Source: Bacteroidota bacterium (GTDB lineage Bacteria; Bacteroidota; Bacteroidia; AKYH767-A; OLB10). Taken from it: a DNA stretch of 64,000 nt. Below, piece by piece: positions 18,505-28,159 of the stretch (the stretch's first letter is position 1; every line of letters begins with the position of its first letter). The DNA lies in NCBI GenBank assembly GCA_016713445.1, contig JADJPB010000016.1, forward strand, positions 1 through 64,000. The letters are read 5' to 3'. A program made the translations under genes and the position numbers. A model generated the notes under the pieces. That model saw only the letters and a list, made by a program, of their open reading frames with translations. It made no database searches and was not told the origin of the DNA.

Positions 18505-18747
18505 TCATCCGACGAGAAAATTCTGCTGTTTCATTAGCTCAATGAAAAAGTAAGAAGTTTTACAAATCGGCTCCGCTTCAGAGTAGAAATTGACAAAAAC
18601 CAGCATTTTTACTGGTAAAATTCAAGTTATCAAGACTATTGTCAGGATAACTATTGTGAGGATTGGAGAATATTAATTATCATTACCAATAGATTTACCA
18701 TATCTTAAATGGAATATTTCCGTTTAAATAAAAAAACAGTCCTGTAG

Positions 18748-20407
18748 ATGAAGTTAACACTGAAATTAACCCTTCTTGCTATGATAAATACCTTGATGTT
18801 CTCAGGCGTATTTGCTCAGGCACCCAGAGAAATTACAAATGTTTCTTCCGCTATTGAAGAAGAATACGATCCCATTTCTTCTTTGTTAGATAGCTTAGTA
18901 ACAATCACTAATGTAGTAAGATACAATCAACTAGATGCTAATTGTTTTGACCCTGATGCTGTTGTGCCAGGGGCAATTCCTACTTTTTCGAATGAGGTTT
19001 ACGAGCAACGTATGGCTTCTATCCATTCTCCAATTCCACTTTCGTATAATGCACACGTTAAAGGATTTATTGATATGTACGCCGTGAAGAAACGTGGGTT
19101 GACGCAACGTGTAATGGGCCTTTCTAATTTGTATTTTCCCATTTTTGAAGAAGCCCTCGACCGTGAAGGATTACCCTTGGAATTTAAATATTTATCCATC
19201 GTTGAATCCGCCTTAAATCCAATTGCGGTTTCTCGAGTGGGAGCAACAGGCATTTGGCAGTTCATGTACAATACCGGTTTACAGTACAATTTAAAAGTGA
19301 ATTCTTATACCGATGAACGCCGTGATCCCATCTTGGCAACACATGCTGCATGTCAATATTTCAAAGACATGTACAGTATTTATGGCGATTGGTTACTGGT
19401 GATTGAAGCATAAAATTGTGGAGCAGGAAATGTAAATAAGGCCATTAAGCGCTCCGGCGGAAAAACAAATTTTTGGGAAATTATGAATTATCTTCCTGCT
19501 GAAACAAAAAATTATGTACCCGCATTTATTGCTATCACCTACGTGATGGAATATTCACGCGAACATAATTTGTATCCAGTAAGTCCTGCTTATTCGTATT
19601 TCGAAGTAGATACAGTGGTGGTGAATCAACCTGTTAATTTCCGCACGCTGGCAACCACTCTGGATTTACCTGTAGATGTGATCTCTTACCTAAATCCAAT
19701 TTATAAGCGCGGATTAATTCCAGACGTAGGTGGAAACTACGTATTGCGTTTGCCAACCAACAAAATGGCGCTTTACTTGTTGAGCCAAGAATCAATTTTT
19801 GCGGAGTCAATGCCTCCAGCTCGACCTGTAATGAATAACTACAAAAGCAAAGCAAGTCGGGACAATAACGAGGATGAAGAGGTGTCAAACTACGATCCCA
19901 ATAGCTATCGGGGAGCAAACCAAGCGCGTTAAGAAAACCCATACGGTTCGTAAAGGTGAAAGCTTAGGAAGAATAGCATCTAAATACGACATGACTGTAG
20001 CTCAGGTAAAAAAGATGAATAAGCTTCGTTCTAATACGGTTCGCTCAGGTCAGCGATTAACTGTTTACAATTGGGTAAAAACTAAGGTTCCGGTAAAGGC
20101 AGCTTCAAGTACAGAATTAGCAATTAAAAAGGAGCAAGCACATAAAGCAGATTCTGTTCAAAAATCAGAATTAGTAGAGGAAAATGACGCTGATACCGAT
20201 AAGGTAAGCGAAGTAGAAGTCGCTTCTAATGAAAAAATAACTCCGAAACCGGCTTTCAAATATTATATCGTACAACCTGGCGACACACTTTGGAATATTG
20301 CTAAACGCTACGAAGGACTTACTGTTGAGATGATTAAGGATATAAACAATCTTTCAAACACCAACATAAAGCCCGGAACAAAATTAAAAGTGCTCGTAAA
20401 CGGTTAA
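18748..20407 (+). pseudogene. MltD-like membrane-bound lytic murein transglycosylase with LysM domains, interrupted
   Basis: The enzyme cleaves peptidoglycan glycan strands by a lytic mechanism. The frame starts at ATG 18748 with signal peptide MKLTLKLTLLAMINTLMFS. The SLT domain has LPLEFKYLSIVESALNPIAV with the catalytic Glu, then GATGIWQFMYNTGLQY. An in-frame TAA at 19411-19413 falls where the family motif AAYNCGAGNVNKAI requires Tyr, since the sequence reads EA-stop-NCGAGNVNKAI; it is a TAT-to-TAA change. The frame resumes to KNYVPAFIAITYVMEY and ends at 19932. A frameshift near 19900-19920 leads into two LysM domains, HTVRKGESLGRIASKYDMTV and YIVQPGDTLWNIAKRYEG, ending at 20407. Two independent lesions argue for loss of function unless the assembly is at fault. 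Confidence 0.85.
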
Positions 20408-20443
20408 TCCTATAATTTCTCTTTTTCGATAGTGAGAATTTTA

Positions 20444-20451
20444 TAAATTTG
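20444..20451 (+). promoter_or_regulatory. Promoter of tRNA-Gln (-7 element TAAATTTG)
   Basis: An exact TAnnTTTG match, with TTTTTCG about 19 bases upstream as the -33 box. The predicted transcription start lies roughly 10 bases before the tRNA. Confidence 0.6.
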
Positions 20452-20468
20452 CACCGCCAAGTTAGGAT

Positions 20469-20541
20469 TGACCGATGGTGTAACTGGCAACACGTCTGAT
20501 TTTGATTCAGAAGAGTCCAGGTTCGAGCCCTGGTCGGTCAA
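20469..20541 (+). tRNA. tRNA-Gln (anticodon UUG)
   Basis: A full cloverleaf is visible: acceptor stem TGACCGA/TCGGTCA, D arm with GGTGTAACTGGCAAC, anticodon stem TCTGA/TCAGA enclosing TTTTGAT (anticodon TTG), and T arm CCAGGTTCGAGCCCTGG. The discriminator base is A, and no CCA is encoded. It is followed by a terminator at 20550. Confidence 0.95.
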
Positions 20542-20549
20542 CGTAAAAG

Positions 20550-20585
20550 AAAGGGATAAAACGAAAGTTTTGTCCCTTTTGCTTT
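20550..20585 (+). terminator. Intrinsic terminator of tRNA-Gln
   Basis: A 13-bp stem AAAGGGATAAAAC / GTTTTGTCCCTTT round a GAAA tetraloop is followed by a T-rich tail. Confidence 0.85.
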
Positions 20586-20645
20586 TTAAAATAATATCCA
20601 AATATTCAGAAGAGTTCACAAGTTCTGTATCAAATTGTCGGCATA

Positions 20646-20852
20646 GCCCAGCGGTCTAGACCTTTAGGTCTTGTACTGCAGAGCCTCGCCCAGCAGTCTA
20701 GACCTTTAGGTCTTGTACTGCAGAGCCTCGCCCAGCAGTCTAGACCTTTAGGTCTTGTACTGCAGAGCCTCGCCCAGCAGTCTAGACCTTTAGGTCTTGT
20801 ACTGCAGAGCCTCGCCCAGCAGTCTAGACCTTTAGGTCTTGTACTGCTGGGG
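20646..20852. repeat. Tandem array of five 42-bp hairpin units
   Basis: GCCCAGC(A/G)GTCTAGACC begins units at 20646, 20688, 20730, 20772 and 20814, and each contains AGACCTTTAGGTCT. The last unit closes perfectly, with CCCAGCAGT paired to ACTGCTGGG. There are no unique spacers, so this is not CRISPR. The outer AGCCCAG...CTGGG stem is shared with the array at 12152. Confidence 0.9.
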
Positions 20853-20860
20853 TCAACATA

Positions 20861-20895
20861 AAAAGGGAAGAAGCATTTTGCTTCTTCCCTTTTAT
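20861..20895. terminator. Strong bidirectional intrinsic terminator
   Basis: A perfect 15-bp stem AAAAGGGAAGAAGCA / TGCTTCTTCCCTTTT with a three-base loop. A and T runs on the two sides allow termination in both directions. It directly follows the 42-bp array. Confidence 0.85.
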
Positions 20896-20902
20896 TTTGC
20901 TG

Positions 20903-21210
20903 CTCTCGAGAGCCTCAGGCAGCCTAAATCAGAGCGAGAAACAGTGTGAGAGCTGAGATCAATTGTTGGCTGAGGCTTTCGATGCCAACAGTAAGCTGCC
21001 TTCGAGTTCCCTCAGGCAGCGGAGATATTAGTGTGACAAACAGTGTGAGAGCGGAGATTAATTGTTGGCTGAGGCTCTCGATACCAACAGTAAGCTGCCC
21101 TCGAGAGCCTCAGGCAGCCTAAATCAGAGCGAGAAACAGTGTGAGAGCGGAGATCAATTGTTGGCTGAGGCTCTCCATGCCAACAGTAAGCTGCCCTCGG
21201 CCTCAGGCGG
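20903..21210. repeat. Tandem array of a ~98-bp unit, three copies plus partial
   Basis: CCTCAGGCAG recurs at 20913, 21010 and 21108, with a degenerate copy at 21201. Each unit contains GAAACAGTGTGAGAGC (or GACAAACAGTGTGAGAGC), AATTGTTGGCTGAGGCT and CCAACAGTAAGCTGCC. GAGAGCCTCAG and CTGAGGCTCTC inside a unit are complementary. A related short hairpin, GCTGCCC/GGGCAGC, lies at 21281-21304. Confidence 0.8.
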
Positions 21211-21330
21211 GGGGGCGGAGAGGATCCTTCAATCAATTTTCAGGATTGGTTTGCTTGTCTTTCTTTCTGCTCTGTAATGCTGCCCTCGAGTTCCCTGGGG
21301 CAGCACAGACAAATTTAATAAGGAAATTTT

Positions 21331-21654
21331 TTAGACGAAGTGCAACACATCCATTTCTAATTCATGCACTAATTTGAATCCAGCCATTCTCCATTTTAAT
21401 TCCCCATCTTTAAAAATCATCAACGTAGGTACACTTCGAATTCCATAAGCTTGAGCGAGTTCTTTTTGTTCATCAACATCTAGCTTTATTATTTCTGCTT
21501 TCCCGCCTAAACGAACTTCAAGGTCAACTAATATTTCTTCCAGGTATTTACAAGGCTCACACCATGTCGCATAAAAATCAACCAACACCGGCTTACCAGT
21601 GGGTAACGATTTCAAAAAATCTTTTTCCGTTAATTGTGCTGCGAGATATTGCAT
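21331..21654 (-). CDS. Thioredoxin family protein
   Basis: A cytoplasmic thiol-disulfide oxidoreductase of 107 residues. The active site is FYATWCEPCKYLEEI (CxxC), followed by the structural cis-Pro in GIRSVPTLMIFKDGEL, and the length is normal for thioredoxin. I start it at ATG 21654 (MQYLAAQLTEKDF), because a promoter-type TATCTTTG at 21659-21666 lies between this ATG and the longer alternative at 21672. The mRNA then begins at or near the start codon. It is monocistronic and faces the tRNA-Gln/repeat region convergently. The active-site Glu between the cysteines (CEPC instead of CGPC) is a common Bacteroidota variant. Confidence 0.9.
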   Translation of the reverse strand: MQYLAAQLTEKDFLKSLPTGKPVLVDFYATWCEPCKYLEEILVDLEVRLGGKAEIIKLDVDEQKELAQAYGIRSVPTLMIFKDGELKWRMAGFKLVHELEMDVLHFV

Positions 21655-21658
21655 TCCG

Positions 21659-21666
21659 CAAAGATA
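21659..21666 (-). promoter_or_regulatory. Promoter -7 element of thioredoxin gene (TATCTTTG)
   Basis: An exact TAnnTTTG match ending four bases before ATG 21654. This implies a leaderless or nearly leaderless transcript and settles the choice of start. Confidence 0.6.
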
Positions 21667-21678
21667 GAGCATTTTAAA

Positions 21679-22056
21679 AACACTAAGGCACTAGAGGACA
21701 CTGAGTTTCACAAAGCTTTCTTTTGTGTTCTTGTCTGTTTATTTCGTAAATAAATCTAGTGGCGAGTCTTCGCGATAACACCAACAAGAAGTAAAAAAAT
21801 GATTGCTGAAAATTTGAACCTGCTTGCTGCAGGCAGGCACGGATAAAAGGGATAAATCGGATTGGCGCAGATTTATTCATAACTAAATAAAAGACTTCAT
21901 GCTCACAAGTGCTCACAAGTGATCTCAAGTGATCTCAAGCTAACCTCAAATGTTCTCTAGTTTCGCTCTAGTGTTCTCTAGTGTTCTCGTTCAGTGTTCT
22001 CTAGTGTTCTCTAGTGTTCTCTAGTGTTCTCTAGTGTTCTCTAGTGCCTTAGTGTT
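21679..22056. mobile_element. MITE-like element with 24-bp terminal inverted repeats
   Basis: The left end AACACTAAGGCACTAGAG (plus GACACT) at 21679-21702 matches the reverse complement of 22033-22056 at 23 of 24 positions. The 378-bp interior encodes no protein I believe; it holds GATAAAAGGGATAAATCGG and, on the right, about eight tandem copies of CTAGTGTTCT. It sits between the thioredoxin and flippase genes. Confidence 0.5.
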
Positions 22057-22247
22057 AAAAAGAAGTTCATATAAATCGTAATTCCTAATACGAAGTTACA
22101 ATCAATAATTACCAAAATTTGCTAAAATATTCTACTTCCTGCGGAGCAAAATCATTATGACTTCTCCTAGCAGCCAGCAGCTAGCAGCCATTAAAAAGCG
22201 TACAAAAAACAGCATTCAATAAAAAAATCAATGCGTAACAACTAACC

Positions 22248-23696
22248 TCATCGCAACAAAGAAAATTTTCCCCGTCCGCCCAACATTCTCCACATGATTG
22301 CAAAATAAATGAGCAGCAATACACCACCGAAAATCCATCCTGTTGCTAAACTAAATTCTAAATTCGATTTCAACAATTCAAACCCTTGCCAAAAAATAAA
22401 TGTGACGATAAGTAACGAAATTATCTTTCCTATTTCATACGGTATAGGAAATACTTTTTGCCCTTTCCAATACGACAATATCATCATAGATGCATAACAA
22501 ATAAAAGTTGCCCACGCCGATCCCATATATCCCATAATCGGAATTAACCACAGGTTAAACACAATGGTGATGATGGCTCCAATGACAGATAGCCAAGCAC
22601 CATACCGTGTATTTCCACTGAGCTTATACCAAATGCCCATGTTTAAATAAATGCCTAAAAATAAATTAGCGGCTAATAAAATGGGAACTACTTTTAGTCC
22701 GCTGTAATAATTTTCACCAATAAATAGTTTTACGATGTCTAAATAGAACATCACTCCTAAAAAGATAATGCATCCCACCAACACAAAATAATTCATCACA
22801 TTGGCAAATAATTTTCTGCTGTTTTCTTTGTGTTGTTGGGAAAAATAAAAGGGTCGGCAGCATAGCGAAATGTTTGTACAAACAAGGTCATTAAAATACT
22901 CAACTTATAACAGGCACTGTAGATTCCCAATTGTTCCATCGCAATGGATTTATCGGTGATCAAATATTTTAAAATGGCGCGATCTAATGTTTCATTAATC
23001 ATTCCCGCGAATCCCGCAATTAAAATAGGAAACCCATACATCAACATTTCACGAATAAGTGCTTTGTCGATGTCGAATTTCATCGATCGCAACTCGGGGA
23101 TAAGTAAAACCAAAGTAATTCCACTAGCAGCTAAGTTGGCTAAAAACACATAGCCGATACCGATAGTCGGATCAACGAGTCCTGGAAAATACTTGGGGAA
23201 GATTAAAAGGAACAAAACATTCAAAACGATGTTCATGAATATTCCTACCAATTTTATTAGGGCAAAACGAAACGGTTTGTTCTGTTGTCGAAGTCGGGCG
23301 AAAGGCAACATCGTCAACGTATCAAATGCCATGATCAACGCAAACCACTGCACATATTCAGCATGATCTGGATATCCTAGAAAAGTAGCAATAGGATGTG
23401 AAAAGAGAAGGAGGAGAATGGTGATGAATCCTGTACTGCACATTAATGTAAATTGGGCATTGCCAAATACAGTGTTTTGATTTTGTTTTTTGTTTACGAA
23501 ATGAAAGAATGCTGTTTCTAATCCTAAGGCCAATATCACCATCAAGAAGGTGATGTAGGCATAAAATTCCGACACAACACCGTAATCGCCCGGAGCAAAA
23601 ATACGTGTGTAAATGGGCACCAATAAATAATTGAGTAACCTACCCACAATACTACTGAGTCCGTAAACGGCGGTTTGTCCGGCTAAGGTTTTTCAC
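22248..23696 (-). pseudogene. Polysaccharide (O-antigen type) flippase, interrupted
   Basis: A Wzx-type membrane flippase that moves undecaprenyl-linked sugar units across the inner membrane. From the presumed GTG at 23694-23696 the family N-terminus KTLAGQTAVYGLSSIVGRLL is encoded but needs one extra A in GTGAAAAACC to be in frame. The main frame runs through NYLLVPIYTRIFAPGDYGVV and many membrane helices to about 22850. There a missing C shifts the frame; the correct reading is FYFSQQHKENSRKLFANVMN, joining MNYFVLVGCIIFLGVMFYLD to the end at 22248. The corrected length is about 483 residues with 12-14 membrane segments, normal for the family. Both lesions are one-base homopolymer changes and may be sequencing errors. 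It could act with the WecA/TagO-type enzyme at 17.4 kb (inference). Confidence 0.8.
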
Positions 23697-24058
23697 AAAG
23701 GTTTTCTTATTTAAAGTTTTGTTAAAAACAAAAAGAAAAAAAGAAAACAGGGAATTTTTGCCCCACAAATGGTTCTTCATTATTTTTAGCAAATCTAGAT
23801 GGATTGAGGAGTTGATTTGAAAATTTTATTGTGAGAGTGAATTGAAAATTTGAAAATGATTTGATTTACCAGTGCTGAGGGACTGTTTTTATTTTGCTTT
23901 CAACTAGTAGGCGCGAAGCCTTGCGATTTGAAGATGTTTTGATGTTGCACTCTTACGGGACAGGTTTTGACCAAAAATCTAGCAGCTAGCAGCTAGCAGC
24001 TTCCCATTCCGAAGCACAAATTTTAATTGAGGCAATGAATATTATTCAGAAATCCGAT
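23697..24058. other. Intergenic region with CTAGCAG repeats
   Basis: No gene is seen. A short tandem repeat of CTAGCAG occurs at about 23978-24001; the same heptamer is repeated near 22167-22190 at the other side of the flippase gene. One TCGCGAAG-like motif (GCGCGAAGCCTTGCGA) lies at about 23912. Confidence 0.4.
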
Positions 24059-24066
24059 TAACTTTG
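24059..24066 (+). promoter_or_regulatory. Promoter -7 element (TAACTTTG)
   Basis: An exact TAnnTTTG match 16 bases before ATG 24083. No convincing -33 box is visible. Confidence 0.5.
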
Positions 24067-24082
24067 TTTCAAACTCTATATC

Positions 24083-24565
24083 ATGAAAAAGTTCTTTCCT
24101 TACTTAATGCTCCTGTTTAGCTTACTGTTTATGGGATGCCCTTATGGATCTGAAGTAGCCATCGACGATGGTAAAACTAAAATCGACGATAAATTACTCG
24201 GCAAATGGGAGTCGAAGAGTTCGAGTGATTACGATTATATTGTTTCTAAACTCGACGACAGCTCCTATAAGATAGAAAAGAAGCCACGTGGTGAAGGCGA
24301 TGTAACTGTGTATTTCGGATTTCTCTCAACGGTAGGTGCCACCAAGTTTTTAAATGTATGGGAAGAACAAAACAGTACGCGTACCTACTACTTCTATAAA
24401 ATGGATATCTCGAGTAGCGGTGCAAAATTAACCGTGTCTCCCGTAACAGATAATATCAAGGAAAAATTTGAATCTTCCATTGAACTGAAATCATTTTTTG
24501 AAAAAAACAAAGACCTCAGTTTCTTTTATAGCAAGGAAGATGAGGTGTATTTTAGGGCGGATTAA
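24083..24565 (+). CDS. Putative lipoprotein, 160 aa
   Basis: ATG 24083 opens a clear lipoprotein signal, MKKFFPYLMLLFSLLFMGC, with the acylated Cys at residue 19. The mature part looks like a small lipocalin- or calycin-type beta domain: an early LLGKWESKSS (the GxW-like start of such folds), then alternating strands YDYIVSKLDDSSYKIEKKP, VTVYFGFLS and TYYFYKMDISS, and a C-terminal SFFEKNKDLSFFYSKEDEVY. I recognise it only as a Bacteroidota lipoprotein of unknown function. It has its own promoter and stands alone. The frame is intact. Confidence 0.8.
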   Translation: MKKFFPYLMLLFSLLFMGCPYGSEVAIDDGKTKIDDKLLGKWESKSSSDYDYIVSKLDDSSYKIEKKPRGEGDVTVYFGFLSTVGATKFLNVWEEQNSTRTYYFYKMDISSSGAKLTVSPVTDNIKEKFESSIELKSFFEKNKDLSFFYSKEDEVYFRAD

Positions 24566-24614
24566 GATCAGCTATTAAGTCCGTGCCTCCACTTTATTCA
24601 TCTATGCTTTTTAT

Positions 24615-24622
24615 TACCTTTG
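24615..24622 (+). promoter_or_regulatory. Promoter -7 element (TACCTTTG)
   Basis: An exact TAnnTTTG match, leaving a 5' leader of about 70 bases before ATG 24699. Confidence 0.5.
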
Positions 24623-24698
24623 CGTATAAGTAGTATAAAAGAGTTTTTTTATACCTGTTATTATCTATTCTAAATTTATTAATGTATCTCCTTATTCT

Positions 24699-27600
24699 AT
24701 GAAAAAATTCTTACAATTATTCTCTTTTCTATTAGTGATGAGTAGTATCTCCACTACAGCTTACTCTCAGTGCTTTCCTTTTCCAAAAAGTTATGCTTGT
24801 CATCCACTTCATTCCGGCCTGAGTTATGGATTCAATGATATAGATAAAGATGGAATTCCTGAATTGTTTTATGGTGATAGAAAAGGATCCACAATTATAA
24901 ACAAATGGGACAATAATGTCTACCTTAAAATCGGTGTGATTCCCTTTGAATATTGGTATACTCAAGGTCGCGGTATTGAATTCCATGATTTTAATAATGA
25001 TGGAGAGAATGAATTGGTTACTTTTACTGCTGGTGGAATTGGTGTTTCTTCTAAGAATTCACTGAATGGATATAGTGCACCAATCTTCCAACTGTGGACA
25101 AATGGCAGTTATGTTAGAGATCAAGTTGTGGTTGATTGTAATAATGATGGATTTAAAGAAATTTATGGAATTGATGCCTCTAGAAAGCGGCTGTACATAT
25201 TAAAGAATATTAATGGTGTATTAGGAGGTATAGATTCAATACAGCTTTTAGGAACACTAAAATATATGGCTTTTGGCGATATTAATTTTGATGGATTTAA
25301 TGATATAATGGTTTCTGCAGATGGAACTAATACAGGATTTAATATTATAAGAGGGGGCGCATCTGGTTATACCACTTCATTTTATAATGCGAGTGGTGTA
25401 AATTATCGGTTTAATATAGGTGATTTGAACGGTGATAACTTCCCAGAAATAGTTTGTCAGCAAAACACATCTAAAGTCGCAATTCTAATTTTTCAGAATA
25501 ATGGAGGTGCTAATTTTACTGCTCTACCTTTAATACAATTATCTCAAGATCTTCCTACTGTTGATGCGGATGTGATTATTACTGATTTTGACAATGATCA
25601 ATTGTTGGATGTGGTCACTAACTCCAAAGATTCTGTAATTATTATGAAAGGTGATGGTGCCAATGGTTTTAGTCAGATAAGTTCATTCAAATTGTCTTTG
25701 AACGGTAGATTGATTAGTGGAGATTTTAATAACGATAATAGAATAGATTTTGCATCAGTTAAATTTGATTTGGATGTTTATTTAGGTGCCGATTCTATTC
25801 AAAATATTAAGAGACTTGTTTATCCATCGGATATCGGAAATACCGGTTTAATATCTTTGTTTGATATGGACGCTGATGGCTTAGTAGATATTATAACGAA
25901 TAAATCGGGGCTTTCAATTTCCCGACAACGCGAGCGCGGGGTCTTTGAATTTGCACCTAGTATTCACTCTGTTCCTGGCAGTAATAATTTTTCTTACATA
26001 GAATCTATTGGCGATTTTGATGGAGATAAACTTGGTGATGTTATAGTAAACGAAGGTTACCGTAAATTATATATTGGCGCGAATGGATTTCACGTTGGAG
26101 TTCAACCTACTTATACCTTTCCTCAAACTTTTGTAGACCCTAGAATGTATGTAGCAAGATTGAATACCGATTCTATTTCGGATCTTGTGGTGGTTCAACA
26201 GTTGAGTGGTATTGATTCAGTAATCACCTATTTAGGAGCAGCGAATGGTACTTTCACGCTAGGATCACGTTTTGCAGCACCTGCCTACACTTTTTAAATC
26301 CAATTTTAAAGATTTAAATAATGATGGCAAGGCGGATATCGTTTCAGCCAGCTATTTAGCCAGTACAATTCGCAGTTGGAGAGGATTAGGTAACGGAGGG
26401 TTCGTCGCGGCTTCAAATATTAGTCCGCCAAATTTCCCTACAGGGATTACTGTAGGGAATATAGATAACCTTGGAAATGACGAAGTCGTGGTTACAGAAT
26501 TTAGTGGTTTTGGCTCGGCGGATATTGAATTTTATACAGTAAATTCCAACTTGCAACTTACTTTGAATAATTCTATAATGTTTACCCCTTATAGTTGCAA
26601 TAATATCAAGTTGTATGATTTTGATAAGGATGGATTCTTAGATTTAATAGGCGGATATTCACAAAACAAAAATTGTTATTTCAGAGGCACCGGTAGTTTG
26701 ACTGGATTTATTGATGATACAACATTGGCGGAGCCTGGCTCTTATAATTTCCCTCCTTTATATACGAACCCAACAGGATACGATGATTTTATAGCATATA
26801 GTAGTGAATATCGTCCTGCACATAATAATAATTTATCCGTCGATGCACTGGCACCATCACAAGCCTGCAATGGAAAATCACTTACTGTCCGTACCGATTA
26901 TACAGGACTTTCATCGTATTTATGGAATACCGGAGATACCACTTCGTCTATAGTAGTATCAAATGAGGGCAATTATTTTTTAACGATTAATTCTTCTCCA
27001 GGTTGTTCTTTTAATTCGGATACCATCACTTTGCATTTCGTAAATTGTGCTAGTGTTTGGCCCGGTGATGCAAATCGAGATTTTATAGTGAACCAAGATG
27101 ATTTATTCCCCATAACGTATAATTACAATGATTCTGGATTAACAAGAGCAACGTCATCAAATGTCTGGGCGCCTTGGGCTTCTTCCGATTGGAATACTTA
27201 TTTTAATTTTAATGATGAAAAATTTATTGATTGCAATGGCGATGGAGCAATCAACGTTTTTGACACGGTTGCTGTTTCACAAAATTTTTCGAATACGTAT
27301 GCTGCTCGTCCCAGCGATGTAATACCTCAAGTTACTGGCACTCCGCAGTTATTCTTTGTAAAAATACAACAAGGAGCTACGATAGGTGATACCGTTATTT
27401 TAGGTTTGTATGCAGGTACACCAGGAAATGGTTTTAATGCCACTAGTGGTTTTTCAATTAATATCGCGTACGATGGATCGATCGTGCAAACAGGTACAGG
27501 CAATTTTGAATTTGATAATAATTCCTTCCTTGGTAGTCGTGGAACTGATTGGCTCAGTATTGAACGAATCAGCGGAAATGCAATCACTTCTTCGATAGGT

Positions 27601-28059
27601 ATTAAATCTGGTGCTCTCGTTAATGGCGATGGGAAAATAGGAGAGCTTTCATATATTTTGAATCAATCTCTTACTAGTTCTTATCAGTTTACTTACACAA
27701 TTTCAAATTCAAGTTATAGTGGTTATGCAGGACAACTTTTGCCACTAGATCAATCTTCAGGTGCAATTACATTTAGCACAACTGGACTTACTGATATTGC
27801 TTCATCAAACCTTCAAATTCTGGGCTCAAATCCGGTGCGTGGAGGTCAGGAAGTTGTAGTTTCTGTAGCACAATTTAAAGGTGTTCTTGAAGCACGTTGG
27901 ATGAACATGAATGGACAAATAATTGATGTGCAAAATAAACTCGCCAATGATAATTTTCTCTTGTTACAAGCGCCAATTACTCCTGGGATATATGTTTTGC
28001 AAATAACTGATGGTATTAATAGAGGATATACTAAAGTGGTAGTTGGAGTTGGTAAATAA
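24699..28059 (+). CDS. Secreted VCBS/FG-GAP repeat protein with T9SS type A sorting domain, one frameshift
   Basis: An exported protein of about 1,119 residues. The signal peptide is MKKFLQLFSFLLVMSS, ending near AYSQ. About ten FG-GAP/VCBS repeats follow, each with a calcium-type loop: DIDKDGIPELFYGD, DFNNDGENELV, DCNNDGFKEIYG, DINFDGFNDIM. A single extra T in the TTTTT run near 26290-26296 breaks the frame: FAAPAYTF stops and FKSNFKDLNNDGKADIV resumes. Two dockerin-like loops, PGDANRDFIVNQDD and CNGDGAINVFDT, lie near 27065-27270. The last 85 residues are a T9SS type A sorting domain (LQILGSNPVRGGQEVVVSV, RWMNMNGQIID, PGIYVLQI), directing secretion and surface anchoring. The propeller domain suggests an adhesive or ligand-binding role. 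Confidence 0.88.
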
Positions 28060-28104
28060 TCCTGAGAATGAATCTTTAGGTATTAATTGAATTCCATCGT
28101 AATG

Positions 28105-28136
28105 AAACAAACCAATATTATTGGTTTGTTTATTTC
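28105..28136 (+). terminator. Intrinsic terminator after the VCBS/T9SS gene
   Basis: A perfect 12-bp stem AAACAAACCAAT / ATTGGTTTGTTT with a three-base loop and a T-rich tail, 45 bases past the stop codon. Confidence 0.75.
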
Positions 28137-28159
28137 TTGTCTTTTAATATTATAAAGTT

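Noticed and set aside
20646..20852. Possible CRISPR array
   Set aside because: The five units are contiguous and alike over their full 42 bases, with no variable spacers, and no cas gene is present.
20634..20860. Second tRNA gene at the start of the 42-bp array (TAGCCCAGCGGT resembles a D arm)
   Set aside because: No acceptor stem or T arm can be formed; only the tRNA-Gln at 20469 folds completely.
21683..21928. Minus-strand frame of 81 codons
   Set aside because: It lies wholly inside the inverted-repeat-bounded element and its sequence follows the repeats, with no domain or plausible start.
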